DNA of 10,031 nucleotides from an uncultured Lachnospiraceae bacterium (lineage in GTDB: Bacteria > Bacillota > Clostridia > Lachnospirales > Lachnospiraceae): positions 1 through 10,031 of the forward strand of contig CAKRNW010000085.1 in assembly GCA_934371505.1 (NCBI GenBank), written 5' to 3'. Shown here piece after piece: positions 1 to 5,587 of this stretch (position 1 is its first letter; the number at the start of each line of letters is the position of its first letter). The translations under genes were made by a program, and so were the position numbers. The notes beneath the pieces were generated by a model that was given only the letters and a program-made list of their open reading frames with translations, made no database searches and was not told where the DNA came from.

Positions 1-35
1 AATGTAAGTAGTGTTCTGGTAAATTTTTTCATCAT
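1..35 (-). CDS. 5' end of an exported or membrane protein gene (partial)
   Basis: Only the first eleven full codons are inside the window. Two consecutive ATG codons (33-35 and 30-32) open a reading frame that begins MMKKFTRTLLT and is open to the left edge. A Shine-Dalgarno-like AAAGGA lies at 42-47, six bases before the first ATG. The short basic N-terminus (KK, R) turning hydrophobic resembles the start of a signal peptide or membrane anchor, but the hydrophobic core itself is not visible. A promoter candidate sits at 75-103. Function cannot be assigned. The start is supported by the ribosome site and promoter spacing rather than by homology. Confidence 0.5.
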   Translation of the reverse strand, partial: MMKKFTRTLLT

Positions 36-74
36 CCTCGTTCCTTTCGCCTGACTTTATTAAAGTGATTACCT

Positions 75-103
75 ATCATAGCAGAAAAAAGCAGCGGAAT
101 CAA
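75..103 (-). promoter_or_regulatory. Candidate sigma-A promoter with extended -10, overlapping a terminator
   Basis: On the minus strand TTGATT (98-103) and TATGAT (75-80) are separated by exactly 17 bases. A TG dinucleotide one base before the -10 gives the extended TGnTATGAT form. The -35 lies in the loop and 3' arm of the spore-gene terminator hairpin (91-113), and the spacer includes that terminator's T-run. The predicted start of transcription is near 68, leaving a leader of about 30 bases before the ATG at 33-35. The match is good, but promoter activity is inferred. Confidence 0.5.
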
Positions 104-113
104 GTTCCGCTGC
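84..113 (-). terminator. Rho-independent terminator of the spore protein gene
   Basis: A perfect 9-bp stem (GCAGCGGAA at 91-99 pairing with TTCCGCTGC at 105-113) closes a 5-base loop. On the minus strand it is followed directly by six T residues (85-90). It begins 22 bases past the stop codon of the spore protein gene, so it fits as that gene's transcription terminator. Confidence 0.9.
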
Positions 114-135
114 CCTTCTCGATAAAGTCTATCCT

Positions 136-336
136 TTATTTCATGGATTCTTCCTGTTTCTTGATCATACGGCGAACCATCTCGCCACCGATAGAACCGG
201 CTTCCTTGGATGTTAAGTCACCGTTGTAACCCTCTTTCAGGTTTACACCTAACTCGGATGCTACCTCAGTCTTGAAACGATCCATTGCTGCCTTAGCCTC
301 AGGAACTTCTACTTTATTAGACTTGCTGCTTGCCAT
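136..336 (-). CDS. Alpha/beta-type small acid-soluble spore protein (SASP)
   Basis: A 66-residue protein of the SASP family. These proteins coat and protect spore DNA in the forespore and are degraded by the germination protease GPR on outgrowth. Visible family marks are the GPR-site region TEVASELGV (near residues 23-31) and the C-terminal SIGGEMVRRMI block. The length is typical of the family. I chose the ATG at 334-336 because GGAGGTG (343-349) sits six bases upstream. The alternative ATG at 349-351 overlaps that ribosome site and would add only MEVKT. The gene is monocistronic: it has a sigma-G-like promoter at 423-451 and its own terminator at 84-113. The family call is firm, but the exact paralogue (SspA, B, C or other) cannot be named from this window. 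Confidence 0.95.
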   Translation of the reverse strand: MASSKSNKVEVPEAKAAMDRFKTEVASELGVNLKEGYNGDLTSKEAGSIGGEMVRRMIKKQEESMK

Positions 337-342
337 AGTTTT

Positions 343-349
343 CACCTCC
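343..349 (-). promoter_or_regulatory. Ribosome binding site deciding the SASP start
   Basis: GGAGGTG on the minus strand is a near-perfect Shine-Dalgarno sequence, six bases before the ATG at 334-336. It overlaps the upstream in-frame ATG at 349-351, which rules that codon out as the natural start. It also abuts one arm of the inverted repeat at 349-359/419-429. Confidence 0.85.
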
Positions 350-385
350 ATACTAACATTTTGTTTTGCTACATTTTCTATTTGG

Positions 386-417
386 AAGATAAGTGATAAA
401 TGTTTATCGCTTATCTT
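386..417 (-). repeat. 32-bp near-perfect palindrome at the predicted 5' end of the SASP mRNA
   Basis: Arms 386-400 and 403-417 (15 bases each, two-base centre) are complementary except at one pair (394/409). That pair is C-A in the minus-strand RNA and would be U-G in the plus-strand RNA. The predicted sigma-G start near 416 places this hairpin almost exactly at the 5' end of the spore-gene transcript. No T-run follows it on the minus strand, so it is not a conventional terminator for htpG. A 5'-terminal stabilising stem-loop or a protein-binding operator are the likely roles. Both are inferred. Confidence 0.7.
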
Positions 418-422
418 GATGT

Positions 423-451
423 TAGTATGAGCGTTGTGGCAAATTATATGT
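423..451 (-). promoter_or_regulatory. Sigma-G-like (forespore) promoter of the SASP gene
   Basis: Minus strand: ACATA (447-451), a 17-base spacer, then CATACTA (423-429). The -10 fits the sigma-G consensus CATNNTA well. The -35 fits the family GNATR except at its first base. Sigma-G drives SASP genes in Bacillus and Clostridia, so motif and gene identity support each other. The expected start is near 416, about 80 bases before the coding start. Confidence 0.75.
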
Positions 452-480
452 TGGAAACTTTTTCAATAAAAATGGAAAAG

Positions 481-2547
481 TTACTCAGCATCTTTACATA
501 ACAGCATCATAATGTCATTGCTTCGGCTTATAAATCTGGTCATGGCATCGGCATCCAGAGGGGAATGCTGCAATTTTGCCAGATCATAGAGCTGCTCACA
601 AATCATCTTCGTATTGTCTCCATCCTTGTGTTCACAGACATACTGTACCAGAGGATGGCTGGCATTTAAGATTAAAGTCTCGCCCTCATCTCCAAATCCG
701 GGCATACCCATGCCATTCATGGAGTACATCTTCATCATATCCTGCATCCGGCGGCTTTCCTCGGATAAGGTAATCATGGACGCAATCTTTTTATTTTTCA
801 GTTTTTCAATCTTGACATTTAATTTCTCTTTTTTCAGAGCCTTCTGCATCACCTTGGCAATCTCGCCGGCCTGCTCCTCGTACTCTTTCTCCGCCTTCTT
901 GGATGTCTTGCTCTTGAAGGTTTCGGTCAGATCTGCATCGATACGCTGGAACTTGATGCCCTCGTTCTTTGCCTCTAGCTGGGAGATGAAAGGCTGATCG
1001 ATATTGTGGTTTAAGATCACCGCATCCATCTTTGCCTGACGGAACATATTAATGTACTGGCTCTGCTGCTGTTCATCGGTTACATAGTAGATGATTTTTT
1101 CTTTCTTTTCCTCTTCTTTGTTCTCTTCGGAGGTTTCCTTTGTGGAATCTACCACTTCCGCATCTACCTTTTCACCGTTCTCATCCACAGCCTTCTCATC
1201 TGCCTCATCCGGATCTGTCTTGTTGACTTCCAGGCACTCCGGCAAGGTCAGATATTTGCCATCCAGGTTCTTGAAAAGAATGTAATCCGTCATCTTTTCG
1301 CAGAATTTATCATCCTTTAAGCAGCCGAATTTGATGAAGGGGCTGATATCATCCCAGTATTTGTCATACTCCTCTTTCTCGGTCTTACACATGCCGGAAA
1401 GTTTGTCTGCCACTTTCTTGGAGATGTAGTCTGCAATTTTCTTTACAAAGCCATCATTCTGCAGGGCACTTCTGGATACGTTCAGCGGAATATCCGGGCA
1501 GTCGATGACACCCTTTAACAGCATCAAAAATTCCGGGATAACCTCTTTGATATTATCTGCAACGAATACCTGATTATTATATAATTTGATGGTTCCCTCG
1601 ATGGACTCATACTCCATATTTAATTTCGGGAAGTATAAAATACCCTTTAAGTTAAAAGGATAGTCCATGTTCAGATGAATCCAGAACAGCGGCTCCTTGT
1701 AATCGTGGAATACCTTACGGTAAAAGTCCAGATATTCCTCTTTTGTGCATTCGTTAGGATGCTTTGTCCAAAGAGGATGGGTATCATTCATCAGTTCCGG
1801 GCGTTTGGTGATTTTCAGTTGCTCCTCATCCCCTTCTTTTTCCGGTTTGATGGTTTCGATGACGGTGTCGGTGTCCAGTTTCTCCTCCGGCTTGATGGTC
1901 TGGGTCTCGGTGGTGTTGGCTCTGGAGAGATAAATCTCGGTGGGCATGAAAGAGCAGTATTTGCTGACCACTTCTCTTGCCTCGTACTCGTTACAGAATT
2001 TCAGGCAATCCTCGTTGACAAAGAGGGTAATCTTGGTACCAACCTGGTTCCAGCTGCCTTCTTCCATGGAATACTCGGTACCGCCGTCACACTCCCAGTG
2101 TACCGGCTTTGCACCTTCCTTGTAGGATAAGGTATCGATCTGTACCTCATCTGCCACCATAAAAGCGGAATAAAAGCCTAATCCGAAATGTCCGATAATC
2201 TGATCGTCATTGGTCTTATCTTTATATTTGGTAATGAAATCCGTTGCGCCGGAGAATGCGATCTGGTTGATGTATTCCTCCACCTCGTCTGCGGTCATTC
2301 CCAGACCGTTATCGATAAAGGTGATGGTCTTCTCTTCCGGATTTACAATCACCTGCACCCGGGGTTTATACCCTTCCGGCAGAGTGTACTCTCCCATCAT
2401 GTCCAGCTTCTTTAACTTGGTAATTGCATCACAGCCGTTAGAAATCAGTTCCCTGAAGAAAATATCGTGATCGGAATACAACCACTTTTTGATAATTGGG
2501 AAAATATTCTCGCTGTTGATTGATAAACTTCCGTTTTTTGCTGCCAT
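481..2547 (-). CDS. htpG: Molecular chaperone HtpG (bacterial Hsp90)
   Basis: A 688-residue cytosolic ATP-dependent chaperone. The GHKL ATPase domain occupies roughly residues 1-210: E33 and N37 in ELISNGCDA, D79NGLG83, and G119HFGLG124. A linker rich in E and K (about 215-250) leads to the middle domain with NLKGILYFP (299-307) and the catalytic-arginine region NVSRSALQ (R359, Q363). The C-terminal dimerisation domain carries a Met-rich amphipathic segment (601-619). The protein is longer than the roughly 625 residues of E. coli HtpG. An acidic/lysine-rich stretch at about 442-484 accounts for much of the excess. In the Hsp90 signature around Y24-E33, F31 replaces the usual Leu/Met. The start has AAAGGAAG about nine bases upstream. 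A CIRCE operator and a promoter precede it, so HrcA heat-shock control is likely. It appears monocistronic. Confidence 0.97.
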   Translation of the reverse strand: MAAKNGSLSINSENIFPIIKKWLYSDHDIFFRELISNGCDAITKLKKLDMMGEYTLPEGYKPRVQVIVNPEEKTITFIDNGLGMTADEVEEYINQIAFSGATDFITKYKDKTNDDQIIGHFGLGFYSAFMVADEVQIDTLSYKEGAKPVHWECDGGTEYSMEEGSWNQVGTKITLFVNEDCLKFCNEYEAREVVSKYCSFMPTEIYLSRANTTETQTIKPEEKLDTDTVIETIKPEKEGDEEQLKITKRPELMNDTHPLWTKHPNECTKEEYLDFYRKVFHDYKEPLFWIHLNMDYPFNLKGILYFPKLNMEYESIEGTIKLYNNQVFVADNIKEVIPEFLMLLKGVIDCPDIPLNVSRSALQNDGFVKKIADYISKKVADKLSGMCKTEKEEYDKYWDDISPFIKFGCLKDDKFCEKMTDYILFKNLDGKYLTLPECLEVNKTDPDEADEKAVDENGEKVDAEVVDSTKETSEENKEEEKKEKIIYYVTDEQQQSQYINMFRQAKMDAVILNHNIDQPFISQLEAKNEGIKFQRIDADLTETFKSKTSKKAEKEYEEQAGEIAKVMQKALKKEKLNVKIEKLKNKKIASMITLSEESRRMQDMMKMYSMNGMGMPGFGDEGETLILNASHPLVQYVCEHKDGDNTKMICEQLYDLAKLQHSPLDADAMTRFISRSNDIMMLLCKDAE

Positions 2548-2589
2548 AGTAAAACACTTCCTTTTCTGTTATTAATAAGCATACCCTTT

Positions 2590-2603
2590 GCAGGTTTCCC
2601 TGC
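2590..2603 (-). other. Small GNRA-type hairpin in the htpG leader
   Basis: On the minus strand GCAGG-GAAA-CCTGC forms a five-base-pair stem capped by a GAAA tetraloop. It lies in the htpG 5' untranslated region, between the promoter -10 (2615-2620) and the ribosome site. It is short, so it may only be local structure. A role in heat-dependent translation is possible but not shown by sequence. Confidence 0.35.
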
Positions 2604-2614
2604 CACTAATGAGT

Positions 2615-2643
2615 AGTTTAAAACTCTGTAAAGTAAATGTCAA
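2615..2643 (-). promoter_or_regulatory. Sigma-A-type promoter of htpG
   Basis: On the minus strand a perfect TTGACA (2638-2643) is followed by 17 bases and then TAAACT (2615-2620, four of six matches to TATAAT). The start would be near 2608, giving a leader of about 60 bases. The CIRCE operator ends seven bases upstream of the -35. No better promoter was found on the other side of the CIRCE site. Confidence 0.65.
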
Positions 2644-2649
2644 CAGAAA

Positions 2650-2678
2650 ATTAGCACTCGTTTATGTCGAGTGCTAAT
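2650..2678 (-). promoter_or_regulatory. CIRCE operator (HrcA binding site)
   Basis: TTAGCACTC (2651-2659), nine spacer bases, then GAGTGCTAA (2669-2677) is the exact CIRCE consensus bound by the heat-shock repressor HrcA. One more pair on each side of each arm extends it to 11-bp arms (2650-2660 and 2668-2678). The site lies between the parvulin stop codon and the htpG promoter. It implies that htpG is in the HrcA regulon here, unlike B. subtilis, where htpG has no CIRCE. In minus-strand RNA the hairpin is followed by UUUUCUGUU, so it could also terminate transcripts arriving from the upstream unit. Confidence 0.95.
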
Positions 2679-2706
2679 AATTCTATGAACCAATTCTAAA
2701 ATTTTT

Positions 2707-3786
2707 CTAAACTCCACTATTTTCCCCAAAATATTCATCATAAATATTAAAAAAATCCTGGGTCTGTATCTCCGGATCATAGAGGAAGGAAATGCTTTCC
2801 CAAAGCTGCTCATTCAGATCTCTGGTCAGCTTTTTCACATAAGCATCATACTCTTCTCCAAAAACCTCCTGTCGTTTTTTCTCCACGATTCTGACTTTGT
2901 TTGCATCGGTTTCTTCTTTGTTGAAGGTACTGACACATTTGATAATATGATAGCCCAGGGAGGTTTCCACAATGTTGCTGATCTCCCCGGTTCCAAGGTC
3001 AAAGGCCGCTTTCTCAAAAGCTTCCTCTGTTTCTCCCTTGCCGAAGGAATAGGTTACATTTTCGTCCTCACTGTACTGTGCAGCAAGTTCCTCAAAATCC
3101 GTTTCCCCGGAAATTGCCAGTTTCCAGACCTTCTCCACCGTCTCCAGGGCTTCTTCCTTGTCTGCGCCTGTGTACTCGATTTTTTGTCCATTACCATCCA
3201 GCGCATAGGTTTTGATCAGGATATGCTCCACGGTAATAATCCGGGCTTCATCGTCACTGATTTCGGGATTCACATCCCGGATAAGATACCGGTATACTTT
3301 ATCCGCTGTGGCATATTCCCGATAGAGATTCTCAATCAGCTTCTGATCCACTCCCATCATTTCTATTTCCACGCTGTTTAAGGAGTTGTAGTACTTCGCT
3401 GCCGCCTGACTTACCAGTTCCTGCTCCTGTTCATCCAGTTCCACCTCGTAATCCTGAGCCATCAGATTCATGGTTTTGATCTGGGCAATCTGTGCCAGTA
3501 CTGTTTCCTTAATGTTTTCTCCCAGGGATACTCCCTCGAAGCCTGCTCCCCAGATTTCACTGCCATAGACACTCTCATACTGGTTTTTAGCATTGGTAAG
3601 ATAAACCATCACTTCCGGAACGGTGCAGGAAATGGTTTCAATACGAAAGATCTCGTCTTTGTCAAATCCGGTAGTCAGTACTACTTTTGTATTGGAAATA
3701 TCAAATCTGCCACAACCGGCAAGTAACACCATGCACAGAAAACCTGCCAGGATCTCCGTTAATCGTCTTTTTTTATTATATCTCAT
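2707..3786 (-). CDS. PrsA-like parvulin-type peptidyl-prolyl isomerase lipoprotein
   Basis: A 359-residue predicted lipoprotein foldase on the outer face of the membrane. The N-terminus has basic residues, a hydrophobic stretch and the lipobox LLAGC with C25 as lipidation site. Residues about 85-180 resemble the SurA/PrsA N-terminal chaperone region. Residues about 181-286 form the parvulin domain: VEHIL (H188), DFEELAAQYS, AFEKAAFDLGTGEIS and GYHIIK (H280). The usual GGDLGWF loop is reduced to YSFGKGE, so isomerase activity is uncertain. The ATG at 3784-3786 is chosen because it opens directly into the signal peptide. Upstream in-frame ATGs up to 3864 lie wholly inside the CBS gene and would ruin the signal. 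The start overlaps the CBS stop by 11 bases and has only a weak ribosome site, suggesting translational coupling. It is the last gene of the DJ-1/CBS/parvulin unit. PrsA-like is a family call, not orthology. Confidence 0.85.
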   Translation of the reverse strand: MRYNKKRRLTEILAGFLCMVLLAGCGRFDISNTKVVLTTGFDKDEIFRIETISCTVPEVMVYLTNAKNQYESVYGSEIWGAGFEGVSLGENIKETVLAQIAQIKTMNLMAQDYEVELDEQEQELVSQAAAKYYNSLNSVEIEMMGVDQKLIENLYREYATADKVYRYLIRDVNPEISDDEARIITVEHILIKTYALDGNGQKIEYTGADKEEALETVEKVWKLAISGETDFEELAAQYSEDENVTYSFGKGETEEAFEKAAFDLGTGEISNIVETSLGYHIIKCVSTFNKEETDANKVRIVEKKRQEVFGEEYDAYVKKLTRDLNEQLWESISFLYDPEIQTQDFFNIYDEYFGENSGV

Positions 3787-4195
3787 TGCTTCTGCCCAGT
3801 TCATGCACCAGATAGCCGATGACATCTTTTCTGGTAATAATTCCGATAAAATGCCCCTCATCATCGATAACCGGCACGAAATTCTGATTGGTCACCTTAT
3901 CAATCAGATTTTCCATGGATTCTCCTACGGATACAGGCAGATTATCCCTATGCCGGTGAATCTCCATAATTGGCAGAACCTCTGCTGTATGGATATTCAG
4001 GTTCCAATATTCTTTCACAGCCCACAAAAGGTCTCCTTCTGTGATGGTTCCTTTGTATGTGCCGTCTTCCCTGCCAATAATGGGAATGGCTGTATAACCA
4101 TGCCGTTCCATCTTTTCCAGAGACTGCCTGAGGGAATAGTCATCATAGAGGTAGGACACCTCACTTTTCGGTTTCAGAAAAAATAAAATATTCAT
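3776..4195 (-). CDS. Stand-alone protein with two CBS domains
   Basis: A 139-residue cytosolic protein made almost entirely of a CBS pair (Bateman module). CBS1 spans about 14-62 (GYTAIPII, GTITEGDL with D55). CBS2 spans about 85-133 (NFVPVIDDEG, GIITRKDV with D124). Such pairs bind adenosine-containing ligands (AMP, ATP, SAM or c-di-AMP) and act as sensors. No catalytic domain is attached, so it probably signals through a partner. In size and layout it resembles the c-di-AMP-binding CbpB/DarB type, but the ligand cannot be read from the sequence. The start is eight bases after the DJ-1 stop, with AGGTAGGGG as ribosome site. The end overlaps the parvulin start by 11 bases. Both facts argue for one operon. 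Confidence 0.85.
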   Translation of the reverse strand: MNILFFLKPKSEVSYLYDDYSLRQSLEKMERHGYTAIPIIGREDGTYKGTITEGDLLWAVKEYWNLNIHTAEVLPIMEIHRHRDNLPVSVGESMENLIDKVTNQNFVPVIDDEGHFIGIITRKDVIGYLVHELGRSNEI

Positions 4196-4203
4196 GCCTG
4201 CCC

Positions 4204-4755
4204 CTACCTGGTATACACAATCTTTTCTGCCATGATGTCTGCTGCTTCCTGATTCTGAAGCTTCTTTAAAATTTCCAGGGCAAAAGCAATGGAAGCTCCC
4301 ATTCCCCGCCCGGTAATCACTTCTCCATCGCAGACTGCAGGCTGCTGTAAAACTTCTGCCCCCTCCAAATGGCTTTCAAAGGAGGGATAAGAGCATGCCT
4401 TTTTCCCCTTCAGATAGCCCCGGTGTCCGAAAATACTGGGTGCTGCACAGATGGCCGCGATGGTTTTTTTCTTTTCAAAGAAATCGTCAAACGCCTTCAT
4501 CAACGGTTCACATGCCTCCAGATTCTGGGTTCCTTTTAAACCTCCCGGCAAAACCAGAACATCCTGACTTTCAAAATCCAATTCTCCCAAAGAGGTATCC
4601 ATGTTCACACCGATTCCATGGGAGCCCTTGACACAGTGCTCCCCGTTTACCGATACCATGCTGACCTGTTCTCCTGCTCTCCGCAGGATATCTACCACGG
4701 TCAATGCCTCGATTTCCTCATATCCTTCTGCAAAAAAAACTGCAATATTGCTCAT
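4204..4755 (-). CDS. DJ-1/PfpI (ThiJ/YajL-type) family protein
   Basis: A 183-residue single-domain protein of the DJ-1 superfamily. The nucleophile-elbow cysteine is C103 in AICAAPSIFG. E16 in the EGYEEIEA segment corresponds to the acidic residue that tunes this cysteine in DJ-1. GGLKGTQNL (71-79) and the ITGRGMGASIAFALEIL block (148-164) match the DJ-1/YajL pattern. Family members act in thiol/oxidative stress, glyoxal handling or protein repair, and the exact reaction is debated. The start has GGAGGG nine bases upstream. A promoter candidate lies at 4783-4811. It is first in a minus-strand unit followed by the CBS and parvulin genes. The subfamily is clear, but the substrate is unknown. 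Confidence 0.92.
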   Translation of the reverse strand: MSNIAVFFAEGYEEIEALTVVDILRRAGEQVSMVSVNGEHCVKGSHGIGVNMDTSLGELDFESQDVLVLPGGLKGTQNLEACEPLMKAFDDFFEKKKTIAAICAAPSIFGHRGYLKGKKACSYPSFESHLEGAEVLQQPAVCDGEVITGRGMGASIAFALEILKKLQNQEAADIMAEKIVYTR

Positions 4756-4782
4756 GTTATGTAGCCCTCCAAGGTTTATTAT

Positions 4783-4811
4783 ATTTTACTGTTGATGCTG
4801 GAACTATTCAA
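4783..4811 (-). promoter_or_regulatory. Promoter candidate for the DJ-1/CBS/parvulin unit
   Basis: On the minus strand TTGAAT (4806-4811), 17 bases, then TAAAAT (4783-4788, five of six to TATAAT). The -35 is part of one arm of the 10-bp inverted repeat 4802-4811/4863-4872. The predicted start near 4776 leaves a leader of about 20 bases containing the GGAGGG ribosome site. Confidence 0.55.
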
Positions 4812-4862
4812 CACCCCATTTTTTACTCATGTAATTATCGCGCCATATCAATTTGCATGGCC

Positions 4863-4891
4863 TTGAATAGTTACTATCATTTTACCATTAT
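4863..4891 (+). promoter_or_regulatory. Weak promoter candidate for the CYTH gene
   Basis: On the plus strand TTGAAT (4863-4868), 17 bases, then CATTAT (4886-4891, four of six). The -35 lies in the mirror arm of the repeat that forms the DJ-1 -35, so the two directions would start with the same ten bases, TTGAATAGTT. The alternative TATAAT at 4898-4903 has a perfect -10 but no recognisable -35. Which one is used cannot be settled here. Confidence 0.35.
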
Positions 4892-4980
4892 ATAGGTTAT
4901 AATACCATTAACATTTTGTTAAATCTGTATCATGGCATAGCCACAAAGTTTACAGACATTGGAAGGGCATGGTTATTTTT

Positions 4981-5472
4981 ATGGGAATGGAAATTGAGCG
5001 AAAATTTCTGGTAAAAAAATTACCTGACAATCTGGAGCAGTACGAGTACCGCCAGATTGAGCAGGCTTATCTGAATACAAACCCGGTGGTACGCATCCGC
5101 CGCAGTGATGAGGACTACTACCTTACCTACAAGGGAAACGGTCTGATGGCACGGGAGGAATATAACCTTCCCTTAGATGCAGAATCCTATCAGCACCTTT
5201 TGGAAAAAGCAGACGGACATCCCATCACCAAAAAACGGTATCTGATCCCACTGTCCTCCCGGGAAATCAATGAGGAATGCCAGCGCCTGCTGAACGGTGC
5301 CTCTCTCACCATTGAACTGGATGTCTTTGAAGGGGCACTTGCTCCTCTGGTTCTTGCAGAAATTGAGTTTCCTTCCAGAGAAGCTGCCAGGGTCTACCGG
5401 ATGGACACACGATTTTCCCGGGATGTCACGGAGAACCCGGACTATCACAATTCCAATATGATCTATCTATAG
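4981..5472 (+). CDS. CYTH-domain (triphosphate tunnel metalloenzyme) protein
   Basis: A 163-residue protein that is all CYTH domain. Members fold into a tunnel of beta strands that binds triphosphates with divalent metal. Bacterial ones are mostly inorganic triphosphatases or class IV adenylate-cyclase relatives. The diagnostic ExExK motif is E4-I-E6-R-K8. Further conserved charges line the tunnel: R38 and R40 (VVRIRR), K51 (YKG), E59/E60 (REEYN), K84/K85-R86, E112 and D114 (IELD), and E127/E129 (AEIEF). The reaction cannot be told from the sequence; tripolyphosphatase activity is the family default. Start choice is uncertain. ATGs lie at 4969, 4981 and 4987, and GGAAGGG at 4961-4967 is too close for the first and rather far for the second. 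4981 fits best and keeps the ExExK near the N-terminus. It is the only plus-strand gene, apparently monocistronic, with no strong terminator after it. Confidence 0.9.
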   Translation: MGMEIERKFLVKKLPDNLEQYEYRQIEQAYLNTNPVVRIRRSDEDYYLTYKGNGLMAREEYNLPLDAESYQHLLEKADGHPITKKRYLIPLSSREINEECQRLLNGASLTIELDVFEGALAPLVLAEIEFPSREAARVYRMDTRFSRDVTENPDYHNSNMIYL

Positions 5473-5587
5473 ATTTTGCCTATCCCTTTACTGCCCCGCG
5501 ATAGGGATGTTCTGAGAATAGAAAACACCATAGCGGCTGCTTGCTGAGGATAAAATCTACCGCCTCTTGCATCACCGGTTCCGACGG

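Larger units (their letters stand above)
4756..4980. promoter_or_regulatory. Divergent intergenic control region with inverted repeats
   Basis: This AT-rich region separates the DJ-1 unit (minus) from the CYTH gene (plus). It holds a perfect 10-bp inverted repeat, AACTATTCAA (4802-4811) and TTGAATAGTT (4863-4872). It also holds a smaller GCCAT/ATGGC pair (4842-4846/4857-4861), and TTAACA-TTT-TGTTAA (4908-4922), a perfect 6-bp-arm palindrome. A TATAAT box (4898-4903, plus) lies just before the last palindrome but lacks a good -35. The layout suits a shared regulator of both directions. That is inference. Confidence 0.5.

Noticed and set aside
386..417. The 32-bp palindrome as the htpG terminator
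   Set aside because: No T-run follows it on the minus strand, and the predicted sigma-G start at its edge makes a leader role more likely.
456..482. AACTTTT/AAAAGTT hairpin overlapping the htpG stop as a terminator
   Set aside because: Only seven A/T-rich pairs with a long loop and no clear T-run on the minus strand. It is too weak to call.
1675..2130. A 151-codon plus-strand frame opposite htpG
   Set aside because: Antisense to conserved HtpG domains, and its composition mirrors the opposite codons.
3623..4186. A 187-codon plus-strand frame opposite the parvulin and CBS genes
   Set aside because: It lies antisense to two recognisable genes, has no family resemblance and no convincing ribosome site. 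It is a codon-bias shadow.
4969..4980. ATG at 4969 as the CYTH start
   Set aside because: GGAAGGG ends one base before it, too close for normal initiation, and the added MVIF lies outside the CYTH domain. It is not fully excluded.
5461..5505. Terminator between the converging CYTH and 80-residue genes
   Set aside because: An ATCTA/TAGAT stem over the CYTH stop with three T residues, and a CCTATC/GATAGG stem (5479-5484/5500-5505) without a T-run, are both too weak to annotate.
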